A stretch of DNA of 64,000 bases from Lichenicola sp964248625 (GCA_964248625.1 CAXTZG010000001.1:1-64000); one strand, 5' to 3'; shown: positions 29,700 to 39,381, counted from the first letter of the stretch. Translations and numbers: made by a program. The notes: generated by a model from the sequence alone, not told the origin.

Positions 29700-31046
29700 G
29701 TGATCAAGAAAAAGCCGCCTTTTCCGTCGCGCCGGCGCATTTTGGGCATGAATCCGGAGCGCTCTCCCGGAAGGATTGCACTGCTGGCAGGTGTCTGGGC
29801 TCTGCTGCCTCATGACGCAGCTCGTTCACAGAGCGTTGCACCCGCGCCGACGCCAGCCGCGAGTCCCGAAGCGTCCGGCCAGACGGCCTCACCCGCTGCT
29901 CCGGCTGCATCGAAGAGCTGGGCAAGCACGATCACCTACGGCGCTCAGGTCGATGCCGGCATCACCGGCAATTTCGATCGGCCGTCGGACGGCCTGAACT
30001 ACGGACGTCTTTTCGACGACAAAGCCAACACGGTTCTGCTGAACCAGATCCAGCTCACCGCCACGCGTCCGATCGACAGCTCGTCCAGCGGCTACGATCT
30101 CGGCTTCATCCTGCAAGGAAGCTACGGATCGGATGTGCGCTATACTCATTATCTCGGAGAATTCAACTACCTCACAAGCGACCGAAACCAGCTCACCCTG
30201 CTGCAGGCCGACCTGCTCCTGCATGCTCCCTGGCTGGTCAAGGGCGGCATCGACTTCAAGCTCGGCCAGTTCGTGACCCCCATCGGCTTCGAGACCACCG
30301 ATCCGAGCACCAACCCGTTCTACTCGCATTCCTACATGTTCAATTTCGGACCGTTCCAGCACACCGGTCTCGAGGCCGTCGCCCATGTCAGCCCGACGCT
30401 CGACCTGTACGGGGAAGTTGACACCGGCGAGAGCACGACGTTCGCGGGAGGCGACAACAACGCCGAGCCCGCCGGTCTGGTCGGACTCGGATTGAACAGT
30501 CTGGCCGGCGGCAAGCTGACGATACTGGCACTGTCGCATCTCGGTCCGGAAAACCCGACAAATGCGATCGGAACACAGGCCAACAAGGAGATGCGTTACG
30601 AGACGGACGTCATCTCGACCTACAAGGCGACAAGCAGACTGAGCCTCACCCTGGAGCTGAACTGGCTGCATGATGACCTGGTGGGAGCGGACGCCTACGG
30701 TGCTGCCGGATATGTCAGCTACGCCGTGACGCCTGCCTTGACGGCGAACTTTCGCGGCGAGGTCTATCGCGACAATGCCGGCTTCTTTATTGCCGCCGAT
30801 CCCGGCAACCTGGATGCCGTGCGATCGCTCGATGGACGGCCGAACACCGCCTTCTCCGCCGGTCGCCAGACCTACAGCGAGTGGACCTGGGGCGTTACCT
30901 ACAAGCCGACGGTTCCTCACGTCGCCATTCTGGCCTTCAGGCCGGAGCTTCGATGGGACAAGTCGTTCAGCGGAGGCCATCCCTATAACGGTCTGATGGA
31001 TAATGGCAGCTTCACGCTGGCTGCCGACATCATCCTCGGCTTCTGA
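29700..31046 (+). CDS. Outer-membrane beta-barrel protein (porin-like, OmpL/BBP2 type)
   Basis: 448 residues from the GTG at 29700 (VIKKKPPFPSRRRILGMNPE), which gives a basic n-region before the hydrophobic GRIALLAGVWALLP; ATG 29748 and GTG 29613 are in-frame alternatives. A Pro/Ala linker follows, then a barrel of alternating strands: ITYGAQVDAGITGNFDRP near the start, DFKLGQFVTPIGFETTDP in the middle (typical of this porin family), and a terminal strand ending IILGF with C-terminal Phe. Immediately upstream of the kdp operon with a related promoter motif, so a role in outer-membrane K+ entry or osmotic response is plausible but inferred. Confidence 0.8.
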   Translation: MIKKKPPFPSRRRILGMNPERSPGRIALLAGVWALLPHDAARSQSVAPAPTPAASPEASGQTASPAAPAASKSWASTITYGAQVDAGITGNFDRPSDGLNYGRLFDDKANTVLLNQIQLTATRPIDSSSSGYDLGFILQGSYGSDVRYTHYLGEFNYLTSDRNQLTLLQADLLLHAPWLVKGGIDFKLGQFVTPIGFETTDPSTNPFYSHSYMFNFGPFQHTGLEAVAHVSPTLDLYGEVDTGESTTFAGGDNNAEPAGLVGLGLNSLAGGKLTILALSHLGPENPTNAIGTQANKEMRYETDVISTYKATSRLSLTLELNWLHDDLVGADAYGAAGYVSYAVTPALTANFRGEVYRDNAGFFIAADPGNLDAVRSLDGRPNTAFSAGRQTYSEWTWGVTYKPTVPHVAILAFRPELRWDKSFSGGHPYNGLMDNGSFTLAADIILGF

Positions 31047-31149
31047 CGCCCGTCCGACAGCGCCTGAAACGGCGGGCACTAACCACCAGCAACCCGATGC
31101 AGGCGATGTCCGGATCCCGGTCGCACGGCATCGCCGGCTGCGACGTCGA

Positions 31150-31200
31150 CGCTTATGCGTTCTTTATGCCCCGCCTGGAATGACGAATGTCTTCTTTACG
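31150..31200 (+). promoter_or_regulatory. kdp upstream two-part motif (candidate KdpE site)
   Basis: Box 1 CGCTTATGCGTTCTTTATG (31150-31168) and box 2 GAATGTCTTCTTTACG (31185-31200). The same boxes, 31 of 35 positions identical and with the same 35-base start-to-start distance, precede kup. Within the site TTCTTTATG and TTCTTTACG are direct repeats 32 bases apart, about three helical turns. It ends 43 bases before the first small gene of the operon. Confidence 0.65.
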
Positions 31201-31243
31201 CGGTCGGGCCGTAATCTCCGGCAATCTCGAACGAGGCATCTCC

Positions 31244-31327
31244 ATGCTTGACATTCTCCTGCTCCTTGCAGGCGTCGCGACCATCCTGCTGATGGATGGG
31301 TATGCATCACTGTGTGCTCGGATCTAG
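31244..31327 (+). CDS. 27-residue membrane peptide upstream of kdpF
   Basis: MLDILLLLAGVATILLMDGY followed by ASLCARI: one transmembrane helix with a short tail. CGAGG lies 8 bases upstream. It ends three bases before kdpF. I recall similar tiny peptides with a 'YaxLCxRl' ending upstream of kdpF in other proteobacteria, from memory only. Possible leader or accessory subunit of the pump. Confidence 0.65.
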   Translation: MLDILLLLAGVATILLMDGYASLCARI

Positions 31328-31330
31328 ACC

Positions 31331-31420
31331 ATGAGCTTCGACCTGATCCTGGCCGGCATCGTCGCATTCGGCCTCCTGATTTACCTCGGCTGGGCGCTCA
31401 TCCGCCCGGAAGATTTTTGA
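31331..31420 (+). CDS. kdpF: K+-transporting ATPase small subunit KdpF
   Basis: 29 residues: MSFDLILAGIVAFGLLIYLG then WALIRPEDF, a single transmembrane helix with the conserved RPE(D/R)F end. KdpF sits beside KdpA in the complex and stabilises it. Its stop overlaps the GAGGAG ribosome site of kdpA. Confidence 0.93.
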   Translation: MSFDLILAGIVAFGLLIYLGWALIRPEDF

Positions 31421-31432
31421 GGAGCGTGCCTC

Positions 31433-33142
31433 ATGACGTCCTTCGGCATCCTCGAAATCCTGATCATCCTCGGCTTGACCATCGCCTGCGCAGTCCCGGT
31501 GGGACGGTATCTGGCCACGGTCATGGAAGGCGGTCCGACAGCCCTGTCGCCCGTATTGGGTCCGGTGGAACGCATCACCTACAGGCTGTGCGGCATCGAG
31601 CCGCTGCAGGGCATGTCCTGGCGCAGCTACGTGACCGCGCTGCTGCTGCTGAATGCGCTGCACTTCGCGCTGCTCTATCTGATCCTGCGTCTGCAGTTCT
31701 ATCTGCCCTTCAATCCGCAGCAGATCGTCGGCATGCCGCCAGCGCTCGCCTTCAACACCTCGGCCTCCTTCGTCACCAACACGAACTGGCAGGCTTACGT
31801 GCCCGAAAGCGGCGTCTCCAACGGAGCGCAGATGCTGGGCCTGACGGTGCATAACTTCCTGTCGGCCGCGACCGGCATCGCCGTGGCGGTCGCAGTCATG
31901 CGCGCCCTGGCGACCGGCGGCATCAAGACGCTTGGCAACTTCTGGGTCGACATGACGCGCGCGACACTCTACGTGCTGCTGCCGCTCGGCTGCCTGTTCG
32001 CGATCCTGCTGATGGCCAGCGGCGTGCCGCAGACGCTGCATGGATATGCGCAGGTGACGACGCTGGAAGGCGTCAAGCAGACGATCGCCCTGGGGCCGGT
32101 GGCGTTCCAGGAGGCCATCAAGGAGCTCGGCACCAACGGCGGCGGCTTCTTCAACGCCAACAGCGCACATCCCTTCGAGAACCCGACCGCGCTCACCTGC
32201 GGACTCGAGACCCTGATGCTGCTGCTGATCCCGTTCGCTCTGCCGGTCTGCTTCGGCCGCATGGTTCGCGAGCCCGGCCAGGGCCGAGCCCTGCTGGTCA
32301 CGATGGTCGGCATCCTGGTCATCGGCGTGTTCTGCTCCTATGCGGCAGAAGCCGGCGGCAACCCGATCCTGCACGCGCTCGGCGTCGATCAGGCTCAGGG
32401 CAATCTCGAAGGCAAGGAGGTGCGGCTCGGCACGGCGTTGACGGCACTCCTGAATGTCGGTGCGACCGGCACCTCGACCGGCGCCGTCGCCGGTGCGCCT
32501 GAAAGCTTCATGCCGCTCGGCGGCTTGGTGTCGCTGTTCCTGATGCAGCTTGGCGAAGTCACGCCCGGCGGGATCGGCTCGGGCTTCTACTTCATCGTGG
32601 TGTTCGCCCTGCTGTCGGTGTTCGTGGCGGGGCTGATGGTCGGTCGCACGCCGGAATATCTCGGCAAGAAGGTGCAGGCGCGCGAGATCAAGCTCGCCAT
32701 GCTGGCGCTGCTGATCCTGACGCTCTGGATCCTGTGCGGCGCCGGGCTGTCGCTGGTGCTTCCGGCTGGGCTCGCCGCGATCTCGGCGGCCGGACCGCAC
32801 GGGCTGACCGAGATGCTTTATGCGTGGACGTCTGCCACGCAGAACAACGGCAGCGCCTTTGCCGGCATCACCGCCACGGCGCCGCTGCTGGCCTACGGAC
32901 AGGCGTTCGCGATGCTGTTCGGGCGCTTTGCCGTGCTGGTGCCGGTCCTGGCGATCGCCGGTTCGCTGGCTGCCAAGCCGAAGCTCAAGATGACGAACGG
33001 CACGTTCCCGACGACCGGCATGCTGTTCGTCGGCCTGCTGGCCGGCGTCATCGTCATCCTGGGGGGACTGCAGTTCCTGCCGGCCGACGCGCTCGGACCG
33101 ATCGCTGAACATGTGGTGCTCCGCACCGGTACGACCTACTGA
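31433..33142 (+). CDS. kdpA: K+-transporting ATPase subunit A (K+ channel-like)
   Basis: 569 residues, usual length. The membrane subunit that binds and conducts K+. The four selectivity-loop regions are visible: TNTNWQAY, GTNGGGFFNANSAHPFENP, GATGTSTGAV and TQNNGSAFAG. GAGGAG is 8 bases before the ATG. Second large gene of the kdpFABC operon, 12 bases after kdpF and 10 before kdpB. Confidence 0.98.
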   Translation: MTSFGILEILIILGLTIACAVPVGRYLATVMEGGPTALSPVLGPVERITYRLCGIEPLQGMSWRSYVTALLLLNALHFALLYLILRLQFYLPFNPQQIVGMPPALAFNTSASFVTNTNWQAYVPESGVSNGAQMLGLTVHNFLSAATGIAVAVAVMRALATGGIKTLGNFWVDMTRATLYVLLPLGCLFAILLMASGVPQTLHGYAQVTTLEGVKQTIALGPVAFQEAIKELGTNGGGFFNANSAHPFENPTALTCGLETLMLLLIPFALPVCFGRMVREPGQGRALLVTMVGILVIGVFCSYAAEAGGNPILHALGVDQAQGNLEGKEVRLGTALTALLNVGATGTSTGAVAGAPESFMPLGGLVSLFLMQLGEVTPGGIGSGFYFIVVFALLSVFVAGLMVGRTPEYLGKKVQAREIKLAMLALLILTLWILCGAGLSLVLPAGLAAISAAGPHGLTEMLYAWTSATQNNGSAFAGITATAPLLAYGQAFAMLFGRFAVLVPVLAIAGSLAAKPKLKMTNGTFPTTGMLFVGLLAGVIVILGGLQFLPADALGPIAEHVVLRTGTTY

Positions 33143-33152
33143 GGGCCAGACG

Positions 33153-35216
33153 ATGTCCGCCACCACCTCGATTCCGGGCGAGGGCGCCGTAGCGTTCTCG
33201 CTTTTCGACCGCAAGATCGCGTCGCGGGCGGCGCGTGATTCGGTCGCCAAGCTCAACCCGCGTCAGCTGATGCGCAACCCGGTCATCTTCGTGACCGAGA
33301 TCGTGGCGATCCTGACCACGATCCTGGGTGTCCGCGATCTGTTCGCGCACGGTGCGCATCCGGCGTTCGCGCTCGCCATCGCTGTTTGGCTCTGGCTGAC
33401 CGTGCTGTTCGCGACCTTTGCCGAAGCCATGGCCGAGGGGCGGGGCCGGGCGCGCGCCGAGAGCCTGCGCCGCGCCCGCAACGAGACGCTGGCCAAGCGC
33501 GTGCCCAATCCGGACGATCCTGCCCTGTTCGGCACCGTTTCCTCGACCGACCTGCGGGTCGGCGATGTGGTGCTGGTCGAGACCGGCGACCTGATCCCGC
33601 TCGACGGCGAGATCATCAAGGGCATTGCTTCCATCAACGAGAGCGCCATCACCGGCGAGTCGGCGCCCGTCATCCGGGAAGCGGGCGGCGACCGCTCCGC
33701 CGTCACCGGCGGCACGCAGGTGGTGTCGGACTCGCTTCTGGTGCGCATCACCGCCGAGCCCGGCAACACCTTCATCGATCGCATGATCGCCCTGGTGGAA
33801 GGCGCGTCCCGGTCGAAGACGCCGAACGAGATCGCGCTCGACATCCTGCTCGCCGGCCTGACCATCATCTTCCTGGTCGCCGTCGCGACGCTGGTCGGCT
33901 TTGCGCACTATTCCAACACCATCATGTCGGTGCCCGTGCTGGCGGCGTTGCTGGTCACGCTGATCCCGACCACGATCGGCGGCCTGCTCTCGGCGATCGG
34001 CATCGCCGGCATGGACCGGCTGGTGCGCTTCAACGTCGTCGCCACATCCGGTCGCGCGGTGGAAGCGGCCGGCGACGTGGATACGCTGCTGCTCGACAAG
34101 CCCGGCACCATCACCTTCGGCAACCGGATGGCGGCCGCCTTCTATCCGGTGCCGAGCGTGGAGGAGCGTCATCTCGCCGAGGCGGCCGCCACGGCGTCGA
34201 TCGGCGACGAGACGCCGGAAGGACGCTCGATCCACACGCTGGCACGCGACGCGTTCAACGTCGTCCTGACGGCCCCCGCCAATGCCGTGCCGGTGCCGTT
34301 CACGGCCAACACCAGGCTGTCGGGGCTTGATGCCGGCGGACGCTCCTGGCGCAAGGGGGCTGTCGACTCGCTGCTCGCCGCGGTCGGCGAGACCAGGCCG
34401 CCATTGGCCTTCACGGCTGCGGTCGAGAAGATCGCCCGCTCCGGTGGCACGCCGCTCGCGGTGGCCGAGGACGGACGGCTGCTGGGCGTCATCGAGCTCA
34501 AGGACGTGGTCAAGCCCGGTATCCGCGACCGGTTCGCGGCCCTGCGTCGGATGGGCATCCGCACGGTGATGGTGACCGGCGACAACCGTGTCACCGCAGC
34601 CGCGATCGCAGGCGAGGCCGGCGTCGACGACTTCATCGCCGAGGCGACGCCGCAGGACAAGCTCGGCTACATCCGCAGCGCCCAGGCCGAGGGCAGGCTG
34701 GTGGCAATGTGCGGCGACGGCACCAACGATGCGCCGGCGCTGGCGCAGGCCGATGTCGGCGTGGCCATGCAGACCGGCACGCAGGCGGCGCGCGAGGCGG
34801 CCAACATGGTGGATCTCGACAGCGACCCGACCAAGCTGATCGAGATCGTCGAGATCGGCAAGCAGCTGCTGATCACCCGCGGCGCGCTGACCACCTTCTC
34901 GATCGCCAACGACATCGCCAAGTATTTCGCGATCCTGCCGGCGATCTTCGTGGTCGCCTATCCGGGCCTGTCGGCGCTGAACGTCATGCGCCTCTCGACA
35001 CCGCAGAGCGCCATCCTGTCGGCGGTGATCTTCAATGCCCTCGTGATCATCGCCCTGGTGCCGCTGGCGTTGCGCGGCGTGAACTTCCGGGCTGTCAGCG
35101 CCGCCTCGCTGCTGCGTCGCAACCTGCTGATCTACGGGCTGGGCGGCATCGTGGTGCCGTTCATCGGCATCAAGATCATCGACATGCTGCTCACCGCCCT
35201 GCATATCTTCGCCTGA
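33153..35216 (+). CDS. kdpB: K+-transporting ATPase subunit B (P-type ATPase), with altered DKTGT motif
   Basis: 687 residues; start at 33153 with GAGGG 7 bases upstream. The ATP-hydrolysing subunit that energises K+ uptake. Motifs: actuator TGES (SAITGESAPV), hinge MVTGDNRVTAAAIAGEAG and CGDGTNDAPALAQADVGVAM. The phosphorylation motif reads LLLDKPGTITFGN, with Asp315 present but Pro317 (ccc, 34101-34103) in place of the invariant Thr of DKTGT. One base change (acc to ccc) separates the two. The rest of the protein looks intact and under selection, so this is either an error, a recent inactivating change, or a tolerated variant. Confidence 0.97.
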   Translation: MSATTSIPGEGAVAFSLFDRKIASRAARDSVAKLNPRQLMRNPVIFVTEIVAILTTILGVRDLFAHGAHPAFALAIAVWLWLTVLFATFAEAMAEGRGRARAESLRRARNETLAKRVPNPDDPALFGTVSSTDLRVGDVVLVETGDLIPLDGEIIKGIASINESAITGESAPVIREAGGDRSAVTGGTQVVSDSLLVRITAEPGNTFIDRMIALVEGASRSKTPNEIALDILLAGLTIIFLVAVATLVGFAHYSNTIMSVPVLAALLVTLIPTTIGGLLSAIGIAGMDRLVRFNVVATSGRAVEAAGDVDTLLLDKPGTITFGNRMAAAFYPVPSVEERHLAEAAATASIGDETPEGRSIHTLARDAFNVVLTAPANAVPVPFTANTRLSGLDAGGRSWRKGAVDSLLAAVGETRPPLAFTAAVEKIARSGGTPLAVAEDGRLLGVIELKDVVKPGIRDRFAALRRMGIRTVMVTGDNRVTAAAIAGEAGVDDFIAEATPQDKLGYIRSAQAEGRLVAMCGDGTNDAPALAQADVGVAMQTGTQAAREAANMVDLDSDPTKLIEIVEIGKQLLITRGALTTFSIANDIAKYFAILPAIFVVAYPGLSALNVMRLSTPQSAILSAVIFNALVIIALVPLALRGVNFRAVSAASLLRRNLLIYGLGGIVVPFIGIKIIDMLLTALHIFA

Positions 35217-35227
35217 GGATCCGCATC

Positions 35228-35866
35228 ATGCTTGCTCATCTTCGTCCGGCCTTGTCGCTGGTCGTGCTCTTCACCCTGCTGCTCGGGCTGGTGTTCCCGC
35301 TCGGGTTCGTCGGCTTCGGCAACCTCGCCTTCCGCTTCCAGGCCAATGGCAGCCTGATCGAGCGGAACGGACAGCCGGTCGGGTCGGCGCTGATCGGCCA
35401 GAACTTCACGTCCGATCGCTACTTCCACACCCGCGAGTCCGCGATCACCGGGACCGATCCCAAGGACCCGAGCAAGACCGTCGCCACCCCCTATGACGCC
35501 AGCGCCTCGTCCGCCTCCAACCTCGGCCCGACCGCGAAGGCCCTGCACGACCGGGTCGCCGGCGACGTCGCGACGCTGGAGAAGCAGGGAGCGGCGGCTG
35601 GCGCGATCCCGATGGACGCGGTCACCAGCTCCGGATCGGGCCTCGATCCGGACATCTCGCCCGACTATGCTGCGCTGCAGGCTCCGGTGGTGGCGCGCGC
35701 GCGCCATCTTCCGGTCGAGCAGGTACGACAGGTGCTGGCATCCGTCACGCAGGACCGGCTGCTGGGGGTGTTCGGCGAGCCACGGGTCAACGTGTTGCGC
35801 CTGAACCTCGCGCTGGACGGGCTGGCGACGAAGAATGGCCCGGGAACGGAGACGAGCAGCCGTTGA
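35228..35866 (+). CDS. kdpC: K+-transporting ATPase subunit C
   Basis: 212 residues. N-terminal membrane anchor (SLVVLFTLLLGLVFPLGFVG) and a periplasmic domain with GSALIGQNFTSDRYFHTRES and SGSGLDPDISP, the conserved KdpC blocks. It assists KdpA/KdpB assembly and ATP binding. 11 bases after kdpB, with TGAGGA as ribosome site; 30 bases before kdpD. Confidence 0.96.
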   Translation: MLAHLRPALSLVVLFTLLLGLVFPLGFVGFGNLAFRFQANGSLIERNGQPVGSALIGQNFTSDRYFHTRESAITGTDPKDPSKTVATPYDASASSASNLGPTAKALHDRVAGDVATLEKQGAAAGAIPMDAVTSSGSGLDPDISPDYAALQAPVVARARHLPVEQVRQVLASVTQDRLLGVFGEPRVNVLRLNLALDGLATKNGPGTETSSR

Positions 35867-35896
35867 TCGGCTGGACGGGCCGCCGGAGGACCATCC

Positions 35897-38620
35897 ATGC
35901 GAGGTGAAACGGAGCGCCGGCCCAGTCCCGACGCACTTCTCGCGGCACAGGAAAAGGCGTCGCGGGCAAAGCTGAAGATCTTCCTGGGTGCCGCACCCGG
36001 TGTCGGCAAGACCTACGAGATGCTGAGCCAGGCGCGTCGGCTGCTGTTGGAAGGGACGGTCGGCGTCGTCGCCGGCATCATCGAGACGCATGGCCGCGCC
36101 GAGACCGAGGCGCAGCTTGGCGATCTGCTGGTGCTGCCGCGGCTGCAGATCCAGTATCGCGGGCAGACGCTGGAAGAGTTCGACCTCGACGAGGCGCTGG
36201 CCTTGCGTCCGGCGCTCATCCTGATCGACGAGCTTGCCCACAGTAATGCCCCGGGCAGCCGCCATGCCCGGCGCTGGGAGGACGTGGTCGAGCTGCTCGC
36301 TGCCGGGATCCCGGTCTGGACCACGCTCAACATCCAGCATCTGGAAAGCCTGAACGACACGGTGCTGCGCATCACCGGCGTCCGGGTGGGCGAGACGCTT
36401 CCCGATCACGTGCTCGAGCTGGCGGACGAGATCGAGCTCATCGACCTGTCGCCGGCCGATCTGCGCTCGCGTCTGGCGCAGGGACGCATCTACCGGCCGG
36501 ATGTGGCGACGCGAGCACTCGGGGGCTTCTTTCGCGAAGGCAACCTGCAGGCCCTGCGCGAGATCGCGCTGCGGCAGGCGGCCCAGCATGTGGATGCCGG
36601 ACTGTTGGACTACATGCGGGCGAGCGGGATCGCCGGGCCCTGGCCGGCCGGGGAGCGGGTTCTGGCTCTGGTCGGACCGGACGCGGGCGAGCCGGTGCTG
36701 CGGGCCGCCAAGCGCCTCGCCGATGCGCTGCACGCGCCCTGGCTGGCCCTGCATGTCGAGGCGGCGGGCGAGGCGCCGCAGGCCGCCCAGGCTGTCGGCC
36801 GCATCATGACCCTGGCATCCGAGCTCGGCGCCGAGATCGAGATCCGGGCCGTCCGCACGCCGCATGAGGGGATCGTCGGCATCGCGCTGGAGGTGGCGCA
36901 GGCCCGCAACGTCTCGCAGATCGTCGTGGGTCGCGTGGTGCGGCGCACCCTGCTCCGCCGCCTGGCCGCCGGACGCGGCCTGCGCGGCAACCTGGCGGCG
37001 ACCCTGCTGGCCCGCGCGCCGGACTATGCGGTCCACGTCGTGCCGACAGGAGCAGGGCCGGCCCGGTCGCGAGCCGTCCGTGCCGGGCTGCCGGCAGACT
37101 GGCAGCCCTGGCTGGTTTCCGGCCTGCTGGTCGTGCTGGCCGTCGGGCTGGGCGAGCTGCTGCGGGGCCTGATCGAGCCGGATGCGCTCGGCATGCTCTT
37201 CCTCGCGGTCGTCGTCGGGGCGGCTGCCTTGTACGGCCTGAGCGTGGCGCTCTGCTGCGCGCTCGTCTCCTTCCTGACCTGGAACTTCTTCTTCATCCCG
37301 CCGCTCTACCAGTTCACCATCGACCAGCCCCGCGACGTCATGGCGATCGTCGTCTTCGGCACGGTCGCGGCCGCGACGGGCCTGGTCGCCAGCCGGCTCG
37401 GCGCGGCGGCGCGCTCGGCGCAGGGGCGCATCGAGGGGCTGCGGCGGATCGGCGCCTTCTCGCGCGCCCTCGGCGGTCCGGTGACGGAACGCGACCTGCA
37501 GGACGAGATCGTCCGTCAGGCCGCATCGATCGCCGCGCGCGCGATGGTGCTGGCCACCCGCGAGCCGGACCAGGCGCTCGACATCCGTGCCGCCGAGCCG
37601 CCCGCCGACACCATGGATGCCGGATCCTGGGCGGCAGCACTCTGGTCATGGCGGCACGGCGAGCCCGCCGGGCGCGGCACCGCCACCCTGCCGTCCGCCC
37701 CCTGGCGGTTCCTGCCGATCCGGATCATCGGCGCCGGGCAAGCAGCCGATGGCGGCGCGGAGGGACTTCTCGGCCTGCTCGCGGTGCAGTCGGCCATGAT
37801 GCTCGACGGACCGGCCCTGCAGGCCCTGCAGGCCCTTGCCGATCAGGCCGCCCTGGCGCTGGAGCGCGTCCGGCTGGTCCGGAACGCGGCCGATGCCACC
37901 GCGCGCGACGAGACCCAGAAGCTGCGCACGGCGCTGCTGAACTCCCTGTCGCATGATCTGCGCACGCCGCTCACCGGCATCCGGGGTTCGGCGGAGACCT
38001 TGCGGACCGCATGGAACCATCTCACGCCGGACACGCGCGACGACCTGCTGCTGGCGATCGAGCAGGATACGATGCGGCTGACGCGCTTCCTTGCCAACAT
38101 CACCGACATGACCCGCCTCGATACCGGCGCCGTCGTGCCCCGCCTTGTGCGCGTGGAACCGGCGCGCATCGTCAGGGACGCGGTGGCCCGGCTGGACGAT
38201 CCGGTCCTGGTCATGGTCACGGAAGACAAGCCCCACCCCTTCGTGCTGGCAGACCCGCTGCTGCTGGATCAGGCGGTGTTCAACGTCCTGGACAATGCGG
38301 TGAAATACTCGCCGCCTCCGCAAGCAGGGTCTGCCCTGGCTCAGGTCACGATCGCGCTCGAGGCCAGCAAGGCGGTGATCCGCATCGCCGACGGCGGCAC
38401 CGGGATCGCCGAGGTGGATCTGCCGCACGTATTCGACAGCTTCTACCGCGCACAGCATGGAGATCGCGTGGTTCCGGGCACCGGCCTCGGCCTTGCCATC
38501 GCCCGGGGGCTGGTTGAGGTCATGGGGGGAACGATCATCGCCGTCAGTCCGGTGCCGCAAGGCCTGCCTGGAGGAGGCCTCGGCACCCTCGTCACCATAA
38601 CCCTGCCGGCCGTGCGATGA
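35897..38620 (+). CDS. kdpD: Sensor histidine kinase KdpD
   Basis: 907 residues, full length. Order: KdpD N-terminal domain with Walker A GAAPGVGKTYEML and LIDELAHSNAPGSRH (to about 220), universal-stress-like domain (about 250-370), four transmembrane helices (about 395-500, including ALCCALVSFLTWNFFF), GAF-like region, H-box LNSLSHDLRTPLTGI (His about 685), N-box NVLDNAVKYSP, and G-boxes IADGGTGIAEVD and GTGLGLAIARG. It senses K+ limitation or turgor and phosphorylates KdpE. GGAGG precedes the ATG. The stop overlaps the start of kdpE by 4 bases (ATGA). Confidence 0.97.
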   Translation: MRGETERRPSPDALLAAQEKASRAKLKIFLGAAPGVGKTYEMLSQARRLLLEGTVGVVAGIIETHGRAETEAQLGDLLVLPRLQIQYRGQTLEEFDLDEALALRPALILIDELAHSNAPGSRHARRWEDVVELLAAGIPVWTTLNIQHLESLNDTVLRITGVRVGETLPDHVLELADEIELIDLSPADLRSRLAQGRIYRPDVATRALGGFFREGNLQALREIALRQAAQHVDAGLLDYMRASGIAGPWPAGERVLALVGPDAGEPVLRAAKRLADALHAPWLALHVEAAGEAPQAAQAVGRIMTLASELGAEIEIRAVRTPHEGIVGIALEVAQARNVSQIVVGRVVRRTLLRRLAAGRGLRGNLAATLLARAPDYAVHVVPTGAGPARSRAVRAGLPADWQPWLVSGLLVVLAVGLGELLRGLIEPDALGMLFLAVVVGAAALYGLSVALCCALVSFLTWNFFFIPPLYQFTIDQPRDVMAIVVFGTVAAATGLVASRLGAAARSAQGRIEGLRRIGAFSRALGGPVTERDLQDEIVRQAASIAARAMVLATREPDQALDIRAAEPPADTMDAGSWAAALWSWRHGEPAGRGTATLPSAPWRFLPIRIIGAGQAADGGAEGLLGLLAVQSAMMLDGPALQALQALADQAALALERVRLVRNAADATARDETQKLRTALLNSLSHDLRTPLTGIRGSAETLRTAWNHLTPDTRDDLLLAIEQDTMRLTRFLANITDMTRLDTGAVVPRLVRVEPARIVRDAVARLDDPVLVMVTEDKPHPFVLADPLLLDQAVFNVLDNAVKYSPPPQAGSALAQVTIALEASKAVIRIADGGTGIAEVDLPHVFDSFYRAQHGDRVVPGTGLGLAIARGLVEVMGGTIIAVSPVPQGLPGGGLGTLVTITLPAVR

Positions 38621-39321
38621 ACGAGATCGACGGGATCCTGGTCCTGATCATCGACGACGAGAAGCAGATCCACCGGTTCCTGCGGCCGGCCCTGGAAGCG
38701 ATCGGCTACCGCACGCTGTCCGGCTTCAATGGGGCGGAAGGGCTGCGGCTCGCCGCATCGCAGGCGCCCGGCGCCATCGTGCTCGATCTGGGCCTGCCCG
38801 ACATGGACGGCAAGCTGGTGCTCGAGCGGCTGCGGAAGTTCTCATCGGCGCCGATCATCGTGCTGTCCGCGCGCGACCGGGAAGCGGAGAAGATCGCCTC
38901 GCTCGATGCCGGTGCCGATGACTATGTCGAGAAGCCGTTCGGACTGGGCGAACTGCTGGCGCGTTTGCGGGTGGTGCTTCGCCGCCGTCATGAGGCAGCA
39001 ACCGATATCCGGCACGACGAGACCCTCGCCTGCGGGCCGTTGACGCTCGATCCGGGTCGGCATGAAGTCAGGGTCGATGGCGAGAAGGTCGTCCTGAGCC
39101 CGCGCGAGTATCAGCTCCTGGCCATGATGATGCGTCACGAGGACAAGATGCTGACGCACCGCCAGCTGCTGACGACGCTCTGGGGACCGGCGCACAGCGA
39201 GAACGTTCAATATCTTCGCGTTTATATCGGACAGCTCCGGCACAAGCTCGGAGCAGCCGTTGCCCAGATGATCGTCACCGAGCCGAATGTCGGTTACCGG
39301 CTGACACGGGCGCCCGGCTAG
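38617..39321 (+). CDS. kdpE: Response regulator KdpE
   Basis: 234 residues, OmpR family. The receiver has the acidic pair in LIIDDEKQIHRFL, phospho-Asp in VLDLGLPDMDG, and Lys in VEKPFGLGELLARL. The winged helix follows (LSPREYQLLAMMMRHEDKML, VQYLRVYIGQLRHKLG). It activates kdpFABC when phosphorylated. Translationally coupled to kdpD. The shared motif before kdp and kup is its best candidate target here. Confidence 0.96.
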   Translation: MNEIDGILVLIIDDEKQIHRFLRPALEAIGYRTLSGFNGAEGLRLAASQAPGAIVLDLGLPDMDGKLVLERLRKFSSAPIIVLSARDREAEKIASLDAGADDYVEKPFGLGELLARLRVVLRRRHEAATDIRHDETLACGPLTLDPGRHEVRVDGEKVVLSPREYQLLAMMMRHEDKMLTHRQLLTTLWGPAHSENVQYLRVYIGQLRHKLGAAVAQMIVTEPNVGYRLTRAPG

Positions 39322-39381
39322 ACGGGCCGACCCGCACAGCCCGACGTCGCGACCAGAATTTCATTGCGCTGCAGCAGAAGT

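Noticed and set aside
31307..37036. Long minus-strand frames across the kdp operon (31307-33256, 33054-35204, 35132-37036)
   Set aside because: Shadows of kdpA, kdpB, kdpC and kdpD; composition rich in Arg, Gln, His and Asp with no domain.
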